From positions 71,607 to 135,606 of the forward strand of contig DATMON010000011.1 in the NCBI GenBank assembly GCA_035568175.1: a stretch of 64,000 nucleotides of DNA, given 5' to 3'. The stretch is from AV40 sp035568175. Its GTDB lineage: Bacteria > Verrucomicrobiota > Verrucomicrobiia > Chthoniobacterales > UBA10450. Below the pieces are notes generated by a model. It was not told the origin of the DNA, searched no databases, and worked only from the letters and a program-made list of their open reading frames with translations. This document shows, one piece after another, positions 1-7,254 of the stretch. A program made the translations under genes and the position numbers. Positions within the stretch are counted from its first letter, which is position 1. Each line of letters opens with the position of its first letter.

Positions 1-31
1 TGGATTCAAGATCTTATGAATCCTGTCGTTG

Positions 32-1342
32 TCACATGTGCTCGATCACATTCGTTCCGAATTCGCTGCATTTGATCTCGGTCGCGCCCTCCATCAGCCG
101 CGCGAAATCGTAGGTCACGCGCTTGCTCGCGATCGCGCCCTTCAATCCCTTTAGAATCAGGTCGGCCGCTTCACTCCAGCCCATATAACGGAACATCATT
201 TCGCCCGAGAGAATGACCGAGCCGGGATTCACTTTGTCTTGGTTCGCATATTTCGGCGCAGTGCCGTGCGTCGCTTCGAACACAGCGTGGCCGGTGATGT
301 AATTAATATTGCCGCCGGGTGCGATCCCGATGCCGCCCACTTGCGCGGCCAGCGCGTCGCTTAAGTAATCGCCGTTCAAGTTCAACGTCGCGATCACGTC
401 GAAATCCTCCGGCCGGGTCAGCACTTGTTGCAACGTAATGTCGGCGATTGCGTCTTTGATCACGATGCCGCCGCCCGGTTTGCCTATCGGAATTTTGGAC
501 CACGGTCCCCCGTCGATTTCTTCCGCGCCAAAATAATTTTTCGCAACCTCGTAGCCCCAATCACGGAACGCGCCTTCGGTGAATTTCATGATGTTGCCCT
601 TGTGCACCAGCGTCACGCTCTTGCGCTGATTGAGGACCGCGTAACTGATCGCGCTGTGGATCAGGCGCACGCTGCCGGAGCGGCTGACCGGTTTCAATCC
701 GAGGCCGACCATCACGTTGTCTTTTTCCGGCGCGCCGACTCTTTTCCAAAACTCCGCTGCCTTTTCCTTTGTTCCGAAGCGGATCTTGTCGAATTCTTTC
801 GGAAATTCTTTCTGGAAAAAATCGAGGATCTTTTGTGATTCCGGCGTGCCGGCGGCGTACTCGATCCCCGCGTAAATATCTTCCGTGTTTTCGCGGAAGA
901 TGACCATGTCCACTTTTTCCGGATGTCTGACGGGTGAGGGGACGCCTTTGAAATATTGGATCGGTCGCAAACAAACGAAAAGATCGAGAAGCTGTCGCAG
1001 CGCGACATTGAGCGAACGAATTCCGCCGCCGACCGGCGTGGTCAGGGGACCTTTGATGCCGACCAGGTATTCGCGGAACGCTTCCACCGTGTCGTCCGGC
1101 AACCACGAATCGAACTTGTCCTTCGCCGCCTGACCGGCGAAAACTTCGAACCACGCGATTTTCTTTTTGCCGCCGAACGCTTTCTTCACTGCGGCATCGA
1201 ACACGCGCTCGCTCGCGGCCCAGATGTCCGGCCCGGTCCCGTCCCCGCGGATGAACGGAATGATCGGCTGGTCCGGGACGTTTAACCGATCGGTGCGGGT
1301 AATTTTTTCCCCATTCGGCGGAGCGATGTCTTTGTACGGCAT
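32..1342 (-). CDS. icd: NADP-dependent isocitrate dehydrogenase
   Basis: Oxidative decarboxylation of isocitrate to 2-oxoglutarate in the TCA cycle, cytoplasmic. The 436-aa protein has the E. coli Icd-type layout: FIRGDGTGPDIW near residue 30, substrate-binding GGGIRSLNVALRQ (Ser110, Arg116), CLRP (Arg126), FRENTEDIYAGIEY (Arg150), VHKGNIMKFTEG (Lys248), NLNGDYLSDA, and GTAPKYANQDKVNPGS, which fits the NADP-specific form. The frame stays open upstream to 1612. I place the start at the ATG at 1342, because the upstream part is not Icd-like, overlaps the divergent secreted-protein gene and contains a short repeat tract. The Shine-Dalgarno is weak. Family assignment is firm; only the start is inferred. 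Confidence 0.96.
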   Translation of the reverse strand: MPYKDIAPPNGEKITRTDRLNVPDQPIIPFIRGDGTGPDIWAASERVFDAAVKKAFGGKKKIAWFEVFAGQAAKDKFDSWLPDDTVEAFREYLVGIKGPLTTPVGGGIRSLNVALRQLLDLFVCLRPIQYFKGVPSPVRHPEKVDMVIFRENTEDIYAGIEYAAGTPESQKILDFFQKEFPKEFDKIRFGTKEKAAEFWKRVGAPEKDNVMVGLGLKPVSRSGSVRLIHSAISYAVLNQRKSVTLVHKGNIMKFTEGAFRDWGYEVAKNYFGAEEIDGGPWSKIPIGKPGGGIVIKDAIADITLQQVLTRPEDFDVIATLNLNGDYLSDALAAQVGGIGIAPGGNINYITGHAVFEATHGTAPKYANQDKVNPGSVILSGEMMFRYMGWSEAADLILKGLKGAIASKRVTYDFARLMEGATEIKCSEFGTNVIEHM

Positions 1343-1363
1343 AGGCGGCACTCTGCCGTGAAA

Positions 1364-1390
1364 GTGGCGGGTGACAAGTGGCGAGTGGCA
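1364..1390. repeat. short GTGGC-type degenerate repeat upstream of icd
   Basis: Three near-copies of a GTGGCGGGT/AGTGGC unit sit in tandem just upstream of the icd start. They resemble in style the other short degenerate repeats of this window, with a 7-9 base unit at a gene boundary. Function unknown. Confidence 0.5.
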
Positions 1391-1503
1391 AACTGTCCCT
1401 TTACAATGGGCGCTTCGCGATCCGCGACTTTTTAGAATTGCAGGACGTCTCTGCCAGGCGCCAAATGGCCGATGTCGGCGCGAAGAATGCTCACTGCGGT
1501 TGA

Positions 1504-2235
1504 ATGCCCGCTTCGGGTCTTCAAAAAAATTTAGCCAGCAAACTACGCAATTTTCGGCGATTGATTGCAATCGCCACTTCGTTTTTTGTTGGCGTCGTTT
1601 CGGTTTCGGCAAACCTATCGCAAAATTCGCCCGAAGTGAACGGTAGCCAGAACCGTGTCATGTTTTCTTGGGAAAATAGCGTCTGGCCGAGCGCGGCCGC
1701 CGCACTGCTCAACTCTAACGAGACTGTGTCCACTGGATATTCCGATGCGGCTTATGACGAGTCTGTCAGCAGCGCCTTGAATTCCTCAAACACTGCGTTC
1801 GCTCCGATGCTTGCCAGTTCCTACACGAATATCAGGCTTCAGGACCATCAGAATGTGACTCTCTCGGGTGCGCCTGGCGAGACCGTGACACTGAATCTCC
1901 GAAATTTTGCGCTCCATAATCACGCCACACTAACACTTGAGGGAACGGCGACGACGTCCTTCGTTATTAACGTTACGAAGCAATTTTCGCTATCGGGAAT
2001 GTCGAAGATCATTTTGTCCGGCGGAATTCAATGGAATAACGTGTTCTTTAACGTTCTCGGCACCGGAAGCACGGTATCGTTGAGTGGCAAAGCCAGCCTT
2101 ACTGGAACGCTCACGGCAGCGCAGCGTGTCGTAAGATTGCGAGGCCAAACCGCTGTCTACGGGAAAGTAATTGCCCGGAAAGTTTTGCTGAGTAACGCCG
2201 CCCAGATCGTTCTGCCCCCAGTTACGAGCCCCTAA
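1504..2235 (+). CDS. secreted protein, choice-of-anchor-A-like beta domain
   Basis: Exported 243-aa protein of unknown role. Residues 1-37 form a basic then hydrophobic signal sequence (LIAIATSFFVGVVSVSANL). The body is rich in Ser, Thr, Asn and Val. Residues about 130-235 alternate short beta-type segments (TTSFVINVTKQFSLSGMSKI, then SGGIQWNNVFFNVLGTG). I recognise this as the pattern of choice-of-anchor-A and related ice-binding-like beta-solenoid domains (IxV...GxxxxNVxWN...GTLxA). No PEP-CTERM tail, LPXTG motif or other anchor is present, so it may be released or held by another protein. It diverges from icd. The start at 1504 gives the complete signal peptide. Domain assignment is from residue pattern only. 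Confidence 0.6.
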   Translation: MPASGLQKNLASKLRNFRRLIAIATSFFVGVVSVSANLSQNSPEVNGSQNRVMFSWENSVWPSAAAALLNSNETVSTGYSDAAYDESVSSALNSSNTAFAPMLASSYTNIRLQDHQNVTLSGAPGETVTLNLRNFALHNHATLTLEGTATTSFVINVTKQFSLSGMSKIILSGGIQWNNVFFNVLGTGSTVSLSGKASLTGTLTAAQRVVRLRGQTAVYGKVIARKVLLSNAAQIVLPPVTSP

Positions 2236-2483
2236 AAGTTGCAAACTATCATTTCAATCGAACTGAAAAGCAGGGGAACACGTTTGAGCGGCACGTCAAA
2301 TGCTCGAAAACAATCGTGACGACAGCACAAATCCTTCGGGCGCTCCTTTACCACATTCAGAGGTCAATTCTGCTTCCCCCTTGGCGCCGTAAGCTCAAGT
2401 CACCCATCCAGCGGGTGCCGCTTTCGCACCCCTTCTAGAAATTTGACTTCGGTAGCGTCCGCTTCTTTGGGGTCCCGCCGATC

Positions 2484-3521
2484 CTATCGTTTCTCGACAA
2501 ATTGCGGCGCGACTTTGCTCATTTTGGTTCTGGCTTGGGCGGCTGGATTTGGCCGATCTTTTTGCTGCCGCGCAATCGCCATTTCCTGCTTCGCAACCGC
2601 GGATTTTAGCTGAGCGATTGTCTCTTCCAATTCCGCCACCCGGCGATGTTGCTTTAGAAACTCATTGAGCAACATCGCGTTCACCGCCTCGTAACGAACG
2701 GTGTAAACTTTGCCGTTGCTGTCACGAGCAACCAGATCCGGATCTACTTTTTCCACTTCTTCAGCAACGAGCCCGAACTGCGGAAGCTGTTTCGGATCCA
2801 CTTCCTCCTTGTAGCGGAATGTCACTGGCTTCAAACCGAGGACCGCTTCGCTCGCCTTGTCCATCGGTTTGATCTCGTCCTTGAAGCGCTCCGATGAAGC
2901 CAGGACCCCGAGCTGACCGTTGCCATCCACCACGACCGGCGTGCCTGTGACCGGGACTCCGTTGATTCCGGCGATGAAGGTCGAGCTCTGGTTGGCATCT
3001 CCAATACGGATCGTGTTGGCCTCGCCCGCGTTACCTTGGTTGCCAATATCGATATTGAAATCGCCGGTCGTGAGATTGTACCCGGCAAGATAACCCACGC
3101 CGATGTTGTTATTGCCGGTCGTGTTTGCGTTAAGTGCGCTCATTCCCGCGGCGGTATTATTATTGCCCGAAATGTTGTTATGCAGCGCACCCAGGCCGAT
3201 GCCGCTATTCTGATTACCAACCGTGTTGAAAGAGAGCGCCTGAGAACCAATGGCGGTATTGAGGTTGCCGGCTGTATTATTAAAGAGCGACTGAAGACCG
3301 TCCGCCGTATTTTGTAAGCCGGTCGTGAGACTTAAAAGGGCACCGTTGCCCTCAGCTGTATTTCCATTGCCCTGATCGCCATCCGGCTGCTGTTTTGATT
3401 CTATTATTGGTAACAAAACAAAACAGGCGAGTGCGGATGCGATGAATGTCAGCCGGCGGAACAAAGCCGCCTGGTTGCTGGAATTTTTAAGGCAGGGAAT
3501 ATTTTTCGATTTATTGTTCAT
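2484..3521 (-). CDS. YadA-head-like protein with C-terminal S74 chaperone domain
   Basis: Surface fibre-type protein, 345 aa from the ATG at 3521; the open frame extends further upstream without coding character. Residues 20-45 are a signal or membrane segment. Residues 50-180 are 14-15 residue repeats of the form NTAxGxxAL/NTTGNNNIGxG, as in trimeric autotransporter heads. Residues 205-290 match the Peptidase_S74 intramolecular chaperone: SSERFKDEI (candidate Ser210/Lys214 self-cleavage pair), LKPVTFRYKEE, GLVAEEVEKVDPDLV, and VRYEAVNAMLLNEFLKQ. A coiled coil (290-320) follows. In phage tail spikes and related fibres this domain trimerises the fibre and then cleaves itself off. No beta-barrel anchor is present. 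The gene diverges from the PATR protein at 3737. The start has no clear Shine-Dalgarno. Confidence 0.75.
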   Translation of the reverse strand: MNNKSKNIPCLKNSSNQAALFRRLTFIASALACFVLLPIIESKQQPDGDQGNGNTAEGNGALLSLTTGLQNTADGLQSLFNNTAGNLNTAIGSQALSFNTVGNQNSGIGLGALHNNISGNNNTAAGMSALNANTTGNNNIGVGYLAGYNLTTGDFNIDIGNQGNAGEANTIRIGDANQSSTFIAGINGVPVTGTPVVVDGNGQLGVLASSERFKDEIKPMDKASEAVLGLKPVTFRYKEEVDPKQLPQFGLVAEEVEKVDPDLVARDSNGKVYTVRYEAVNAMLLNEFLKQHRRVAELEETIAQLKSAVAKQEMAIARQQKDRPNPAAQARTKMSKVAPQFVEKR

Positions 3522-3736
3522 GGAGATTGTTAGGTTGCAGTTGTTTTTTCGCTGCAGTTGCAGGGTAGGGTCTAACATCCTTTCGGGTCCGGATGAACAA
3601 AAAGTTGGAATTCTTTTTCGGCCGAGGCGTCTGTTGCTCGGACCGCCAGTTCGGCATCGGGCTTGACTCATTGAGCCGTTTGTAATTGTCCGGCTTTGCA
3701 GACGATAAGTGGCACGGGAGTGGCTGAATAAATGGC

Positions 3737-5884
3737 ATGCTTTTTCGCGCCGGCGGCCACCGCCGGAGGATTCTGCTTTTCCTGGGGTCGCTGTTGCTTG
3801 CATGTCTCGCGTCGGCACCGCCACTTTTTGCGGTAGACGACTCTTGGACCGGAGGGCACGACACGGTTTGGGGCACGAAGCAGAACTGGTCTACGGGAAG
3901 CGCCCCGACCGGCACCGATAACGCAACGTTCAATGGCACTTTTGCCAATGAGCCAACGCTCGGCACCACCATAGCCACCGTCGGCGGGATTTGGATGACA
4001 ACTGGGATTGGTCAGAATGTTACCATTGGCGGAACGGCCGTTCTCACTCTGGCCGGCAATACGATTAATGGCACGGCCGGGCTCGGCATCCTCGTCGACA
4101 ACGCGAATGCTTTCACCCTGACCATCAATAGTCCAATCGCGCTCGGGGCCACCCAAACTTGGACGAACAGTTCGGCCAATACCCTTACCATCGGGGCAGT
4201 GAACACGAGCGGATTCGGCCTGACCGTGAACGGCACCGGCAGCACAACTGTCTCTGGTGTGGTTAGCGGTACAGGATCGATCACGAAGTCCGGCACCGGC
4301 ACATTGACGCTCGGCGGCACGAACACTTATACCGGCGTTACGACCATCAGCGCTGGCACCCTGTCGGTTAGTTCCTTAGCTAATGGTGGCAGTAACAGCA
4401 ACATTGGCGCATCCAGCAACGCCGCCACCAATCTCGTGCTCAACGGCGGAACCTTACAGTACACCGGCGCGACGGTTTCAACCGACCGTTTGTTTTCGGT
4501 TGGAACTTCCGGTGGAACCATTGATGCCTCCGGTTCCGGCGCGGTCAACTTTACCAACACCGGATCGATGGGTTTCAACAGCCAGAGCGGGACACGAACA
4601 TTGACCCTCACCGGCACGAACACCGGCAGCAACACATTCGCGGCAATTATCGGCGACAATGGCGGTGCCACGAGTCTGACCAAAAGTGGTGTCGGCACCT
4701 GGGTGCTCAGCGGCACCAACACTTATACCGGAGCAACGAGTATTAGCGCGGGAATTTTGAATATTCAAAATGCGACAGCGCTTGGAACGACGGCGTCGGG
4801 CACAACGATTTCCAGCGGCGCGACGTTGCAATTGCAGAACGGAATCACGGTGGGCGCCGAAGCGCTCACCATTAGTGGCACCGGCGCGAGCGGCCAAAAC
4901 GGCGCGCTCGTGAATGTCAGTGGAACCAATAATTACGGCGGTCTTCTAACTCTTGGCGCGGCCACCACCATTTCTTCCGATAGTGGCACCCTAAACCTGA
5001 CCAACGCCGGTACAATCACCGGGGCTACTTATGGACTAACTCTGACTGGCTCGGGCAGCGGTAGCGTTTCCAGCATTATCGGCACCACCAGCGGCACAGT
5101 TACCAAGAGTGGTAGTGGCACGTGGACACTGACGGGCGTTAACACTTTCACCGGCAGCACGACTATTAATAACGGCACTCTCAGCGCCGCAGCTACAACG
5201 GGCAGAGCGCTTGGATCGACATCTTCCATCTCAATTAATTCCGGCGGCACGCTTCTTCTCGGCGCGAGCAATCAAATCAACACCAGCGCTACCATGATCT
5301 TGAACGGCGGTACATTTAACACCGGCGGACTTTCAGAGCACGGCGCGAGTAACAACACGGCGGGGATTGGGGCGTTAACACTTTCCGCCACTTCGATCAT
5401 CGACATGGGCTCGGCCAGCAGCGTGATCGCCTTTGCCGACAGTCATCTTAGCTCGTGGACCGGGACTCTTCGCATTTATAATTGGAGCGGCAGTCAAAGT
5501 GGCGGCGGAACGGACCAACTTTATTTCGGCAGCACCAGCGGCGGCCTAACGGCCGGACAGCTCAGCGAAATCAACATCTATAGCGACAACGGAACGACAT
5601 TGTGGGGTGTGGCCAGGATCCTGGCCGACGGCGAAATTGTTCCTGTTTCCGAGCCCGGCACGTGGCTTGCAGGCGCGCTCCTGCTGGGCGCGCTCGGCTA
5701 CTCTCAGCACAATCGACTTTTCCGGTGGCAAAAAATCCGCTCTTGCCTGGGGCGATTGCAGAATAATACTGAACGCGGCGTGCCCGAACCGTCTATCTCG
5801 GGCGCGGGTGCCTTTGCTCCAGCGGCGGTTATTTATAATCAGTGCCGACCTCCCTCAGGTGTTTGTTCTCCGTCCTCTCTTTAG
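3737..5884 (+). CDS. autotransporter-type beta-strand repeat (PATR) protein with degenerate PEP-CTERM end
   Basis: Secreted 715-aa beta-helical protein. A signal peptide covers residues 1-33 (RRRILLFLGSLLLACLASAPP). The body is Gly/Thr/Ser/Asn-rich with several copies of the passenger-associated repeat GTLTLGGTNTYTGVTTISAG. Near the end is PVSEPGTWLAGALLLGALGYS, shaped like a PEP-CTERM tail. However, the proline of PEP is Ser, the basic cluster is only HNRLFRW, and the frame runs on for about 45 residues. Its cousin at 10833-12704 has a proper PEP-CTERM ending, and the two share a block beginning GGLSEHGASNNTAGIGALTL. This copy may therefore have lost its exosortase signal and its original stop. 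Role likely structural or adhesive; the ligand is unknown. Confidence 0.75.
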   Translation: MLFRAGGHRRRILLFLGSLLLACLASAPPLFAVDDSWTGGHDTVWGTKQNWSTGSAPTGTDNATFNGTFANEPTLGTTIATVGGIWMTTGIGQNVTIGGTAVLTLAGNTINGTAGLGILVDNANAFTLTINSPIALGATQTWTNSSANTLTIGAVNTSGFGLTVNGTGSTTVSGVVSGTGSITKSGTGTLTLGGTNTYTGVTTISAGTLSVSSLANGGSNSNIGASSNAATNLVLNGGTLQYTGATVSTDRLFSVGTSGGTIDASGSGAVNFTNTGSMGFNSQSGTRTLTLTGTNTGSNTFAAIIGDNGGATSLTKSGVGTWVLSGTNTYTGATSISAGILNIQNATALGTTASGTTISSGATLQLQNGITVGAEALTISGTGASGQNGALVNVSGTNNYGGLLTLGAATTISSDSGTLNLTNAGTITGATYGLTLTGSGSGSVSSIIGTTSGTVTKSGSGTWTLTGVNTFTGSTTINNGTLSAAATTGRALGSTSSISINSGGTLLLGASNQINTSATMILNGGTFNTGGLSEHGASNNTAGIGALTLSATSIIDMGSASSVIAFADSHLSSWTGTLRIYNWSGSQSGGGTDQLYFGSTSGGLTAGQLSEINIYSDNGTTLWGVARILADGEIVPVSEPGTWLAGALLLGALGYSQHNRLFRWQKIRSCLGRLQNNTERGVPEPSISGAGAFAPAAVIYNQCRPPSGVCSPSSL

Positions 5885-5951
5885 AGCGATCGACTGTGAC
5901 ATAGTTCGTCGGTGCCTTACCCTGTCGGAACGGGGTTGCTTACGAATTTGA

Positions 5952-5984
5952 TTGAACGTTGGAAGCTGGGCATTGAGCGTTGGA
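5952..5984. repeat. short TTGAACGTTGGAAGC-type repeat
   Basis: Two imperfect copies of (A)TTGAxCGTTGGAxGC lie in tandem just before the WecG-like gene, in the gap that follows the PATR gene. This is another of the unrelated short repeats that mark gene junctions in this window. Confidence 0.45.
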
Positions 5985-5994
5985 TGCTTTCTGA

Positions 5995-6759
5995 ATGCAT
6001 AGCCCCGAACAGATCCTCGGCGTTCGATTCTTCAACGGCACGGTAGAGGAAGCCGTCGACACGTTTTCCTCGAGCGGTGGTCTGCTCGTTGTCCCGGCCG
6101 CACCTGCGCTGGTGAAAATATCTGAGGACGAAGGGTATCGTCGCGCGCTGATTTCCTCCGACATGGCGATCGCTGACAGCGGCGCGATGGTCTTGCTCTG
6201 GAAAATTCTTACCGGGCGACGGATTGAACGCATCTCGGGCCTGAAATTTCTCAAACGCCTGGTCGCGCGACTCGCCTCGCATCCAGACGAGCGCGTGCTT
6301 TGGATCGTGCCGAGCGAACAAGCGCACGAAAGAACGATCGCGTGGCTGCGCTCGGTCAATCTGGCCGGCACCGCCGATTTTTACATCGCGCCGCGTTACC
6401 CGGTCAACGTACGCGACGATGCCCTCATCGCTAGGATCGACAGCCATCAGCCGGCGCACGTCGTGATCGGGATCGGCGGCGGCGTGCAGGAAAAACTCGG
6501 ATTATTTCTGAAAGAGAATTTGCGCAAGCGACCGGCAATTCATTGTATTGGCGCCGCGCTCGGGTTTCTGACCGGCGATCAACCGCCGATTCCGATGTGG
6601 GCCGACCGTTTTTATCTCGGCTGGTTTCTGCGTTTGCTGCGCCAGCCGCGCGTCTTCGGCCCGCGCTATCTCAGCGCGCTCAAATTGCCGGGGCTGCTGC
6701 TTCGCCACGGGCGGAATCTGCCGCCATTGCGAAACAGACATCAGAGGTCAGAGATCTGA
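5995..6759 (+). CDS. WecG/TagA/CpsF-family glycosyltransferase
   Basis: Family GT26 enzyme, expected to transfer a hexosamine-type sugar onto a polyprenyl-linked glycan at the cytoplasmic face of the membrane. The 254-aa protein starts ILGVRFFNGTVEEAVDTF. It has the family signatures SDMAIADSGAMVLLWK (the conserved Asp of the D-G/S-x-G region), RISGLKFLKRLV, HVVIGIGGGVQEKL, and CIGAALGFLTGDQPPIPMWA near the C-terminus, followed by LGWFLRLLRQPRVFGPRY. The last residues (RHQRSEI) and the stop are encoded by the GGTCAGA-type repeat described separately, so the natural C-terminus was probably altered. It likely works with the carbamoyltransferase downstream or with the main glycan locus at 42-64 kb. 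Confidence 0.85.
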   Translation: MHSPEQILGVRFFNGTVEEAVDTFSSSGGLLVVPAAPALVKISEDEGYRRALISSDMAIADSGAMVLLWKILTGRRIERISGLKFLKRLVARLASHPDERVLWIVPSEQAHERTIAWLRSVNLAGTADFYIAPRYPVNVRDDALIARIDSHQPAHVVIGIGGGVQEKLGLFLKENLRKRPAIHCIGAALGFLTGDQPPIPMWADRFYLGWFLRLLRQPRVFGPRYLSALKLPGLLLRHGRNLPPLRNRHQRSEI

Positions 6760-6774
6760 GATCACAGGTCAGAA
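6743..6774. repeat. left arm of inverted GGTCAGA-type repeat around a four-helix-bundle gene
   Basis: Contains AGAGGTCAGAGATCTGAG followed by ATCACAGGTCAG. The right arm at 7217-7250 is its imperfect reverse complement (about 27 of 33 positions by eye). The two arms bracket the minus-strand gene at 6762-7163. The arm overlaps the 3' ends of both that gene and the glycosyltransferase gene. Confidence 0.7.
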
Positions 6775-7163
6775 TCCGCAGCGATGCGATCAGGAACAGT
6801 AGAAGAGCCTGCTTTCTTCGTCATTCCACTAAGCATCTTGCCGATTTCAGCGGACATGGAAGCGAGTTCCGCATGCTTGGTGGGCGAGATGTAACCGCAA
6901 TCTCTGGCAAAATCGAGCGATGATTCAGTTTCGCTATTTTCGCCGTCACAATCGGTCAACTTGTTGATGAAGTGCGCTTCGTACCGTCGCTTTGCCCACG
7001 CTTCTCTGAGATTTAGGCAGATCGACCGCGATGAGCGACGAATCTGGCTGGTTAAGGCAAACCTTTCCTCGACTGGAAAACACTTTGATAATTCGAAAAG
7101 CTCCATCGCGAGCACGTGGACCTTTTTATAAACGTTCAGTTCTTTGGGGGAGTCGATTTGCAT
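6762..7163 (-). CDS. four-helix-bundle protein (S23/IVP-like, TIGR02436 type)
   Basis: Small helical protein of 133 aa. It opens with NVYKKVHVLAMELFELSKCFP. It carries the family pattern ALTSQIRRSSRSICLNLREAW and FINKLTDCDGENSETESSLDFA, typical of proteins encoded in 23S rRNA intervening sequences and of the Avd-like four-helix bundle. In the Avd case the bundle is an accessory to diversity-generating retroelements, but no reverse transcriptase or variable repeat is seen here. The gene is antisense to both neighbours and lies between inverted copies of a short repeat, so it looks inserted. The C-terminal tail after GKMLSGM (TKKAGSSTVPDRIAADSDL) seems to run into repeat-flanking DNA. A second family member is at 58952-59308. 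Confidence 0.85.
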   Translation of the reverse strand: MQIDSPKELNVYKKVHVLAMELFELSKCFPVEERFALTSQIRRSSRSICLNLREAWAKRRYEAHFINKLTDCDGENSETESSLDFARDCGYISPTKHAELASMSAEIGKMLSGMTKKAGSSTVPDRIAADSDL

Positions 7164-7216
7164 GCCGCGAAGTTACCATCGAAAAATAATCGTTGTCTGC
7201 ACCGTTGTTGCTTCTC

Positions 7217-7250
7217 ATTGCTGACCTGTGACTTGTGATCTCTGATCTCT
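7217..7250. repeat. right arm of inverted GGTCAGA-type repeat
   Basis: Contains CTGACCTGTGACTTGTGATC and TCTGATCTCT, the reverse-complement form of the arm at 6743-6774. It ends four bases before the carbamoyltransferase ATG, so it forms that gene's leader and must supply or replace its translation signals. Confidence 0.7.
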
Positions 7251-7254
7251 TGGC

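Noticed and set aside
561..1391. 276-codon frame antisense-phase to icd
   Set aside because: Arg-rich shadow frame of a real gene, no family resemblance, typical of high-GC coding DNA.
1343..1612. 90-residue N-terminal extension of isocitrate dehydrogenase
   Set aside because: Not Icd-like, contains a short repeat, overlaps the divergent secreted-protein gene; the ATG at 1342 matches family length.
4012..4722. Two long frames antisense to the PATR gene (Val/Pro-rich)
   Set aside because: Complement of Gly/Thr/Asn repeat codons gives open Val/Pro frames; no independent signal.
6762..7163. Diversity-generating retroelement considered because of the Avd-like four-helix bundle
   Set aside because: No reverse transcriptase and no template/variable repeat pair in the window.
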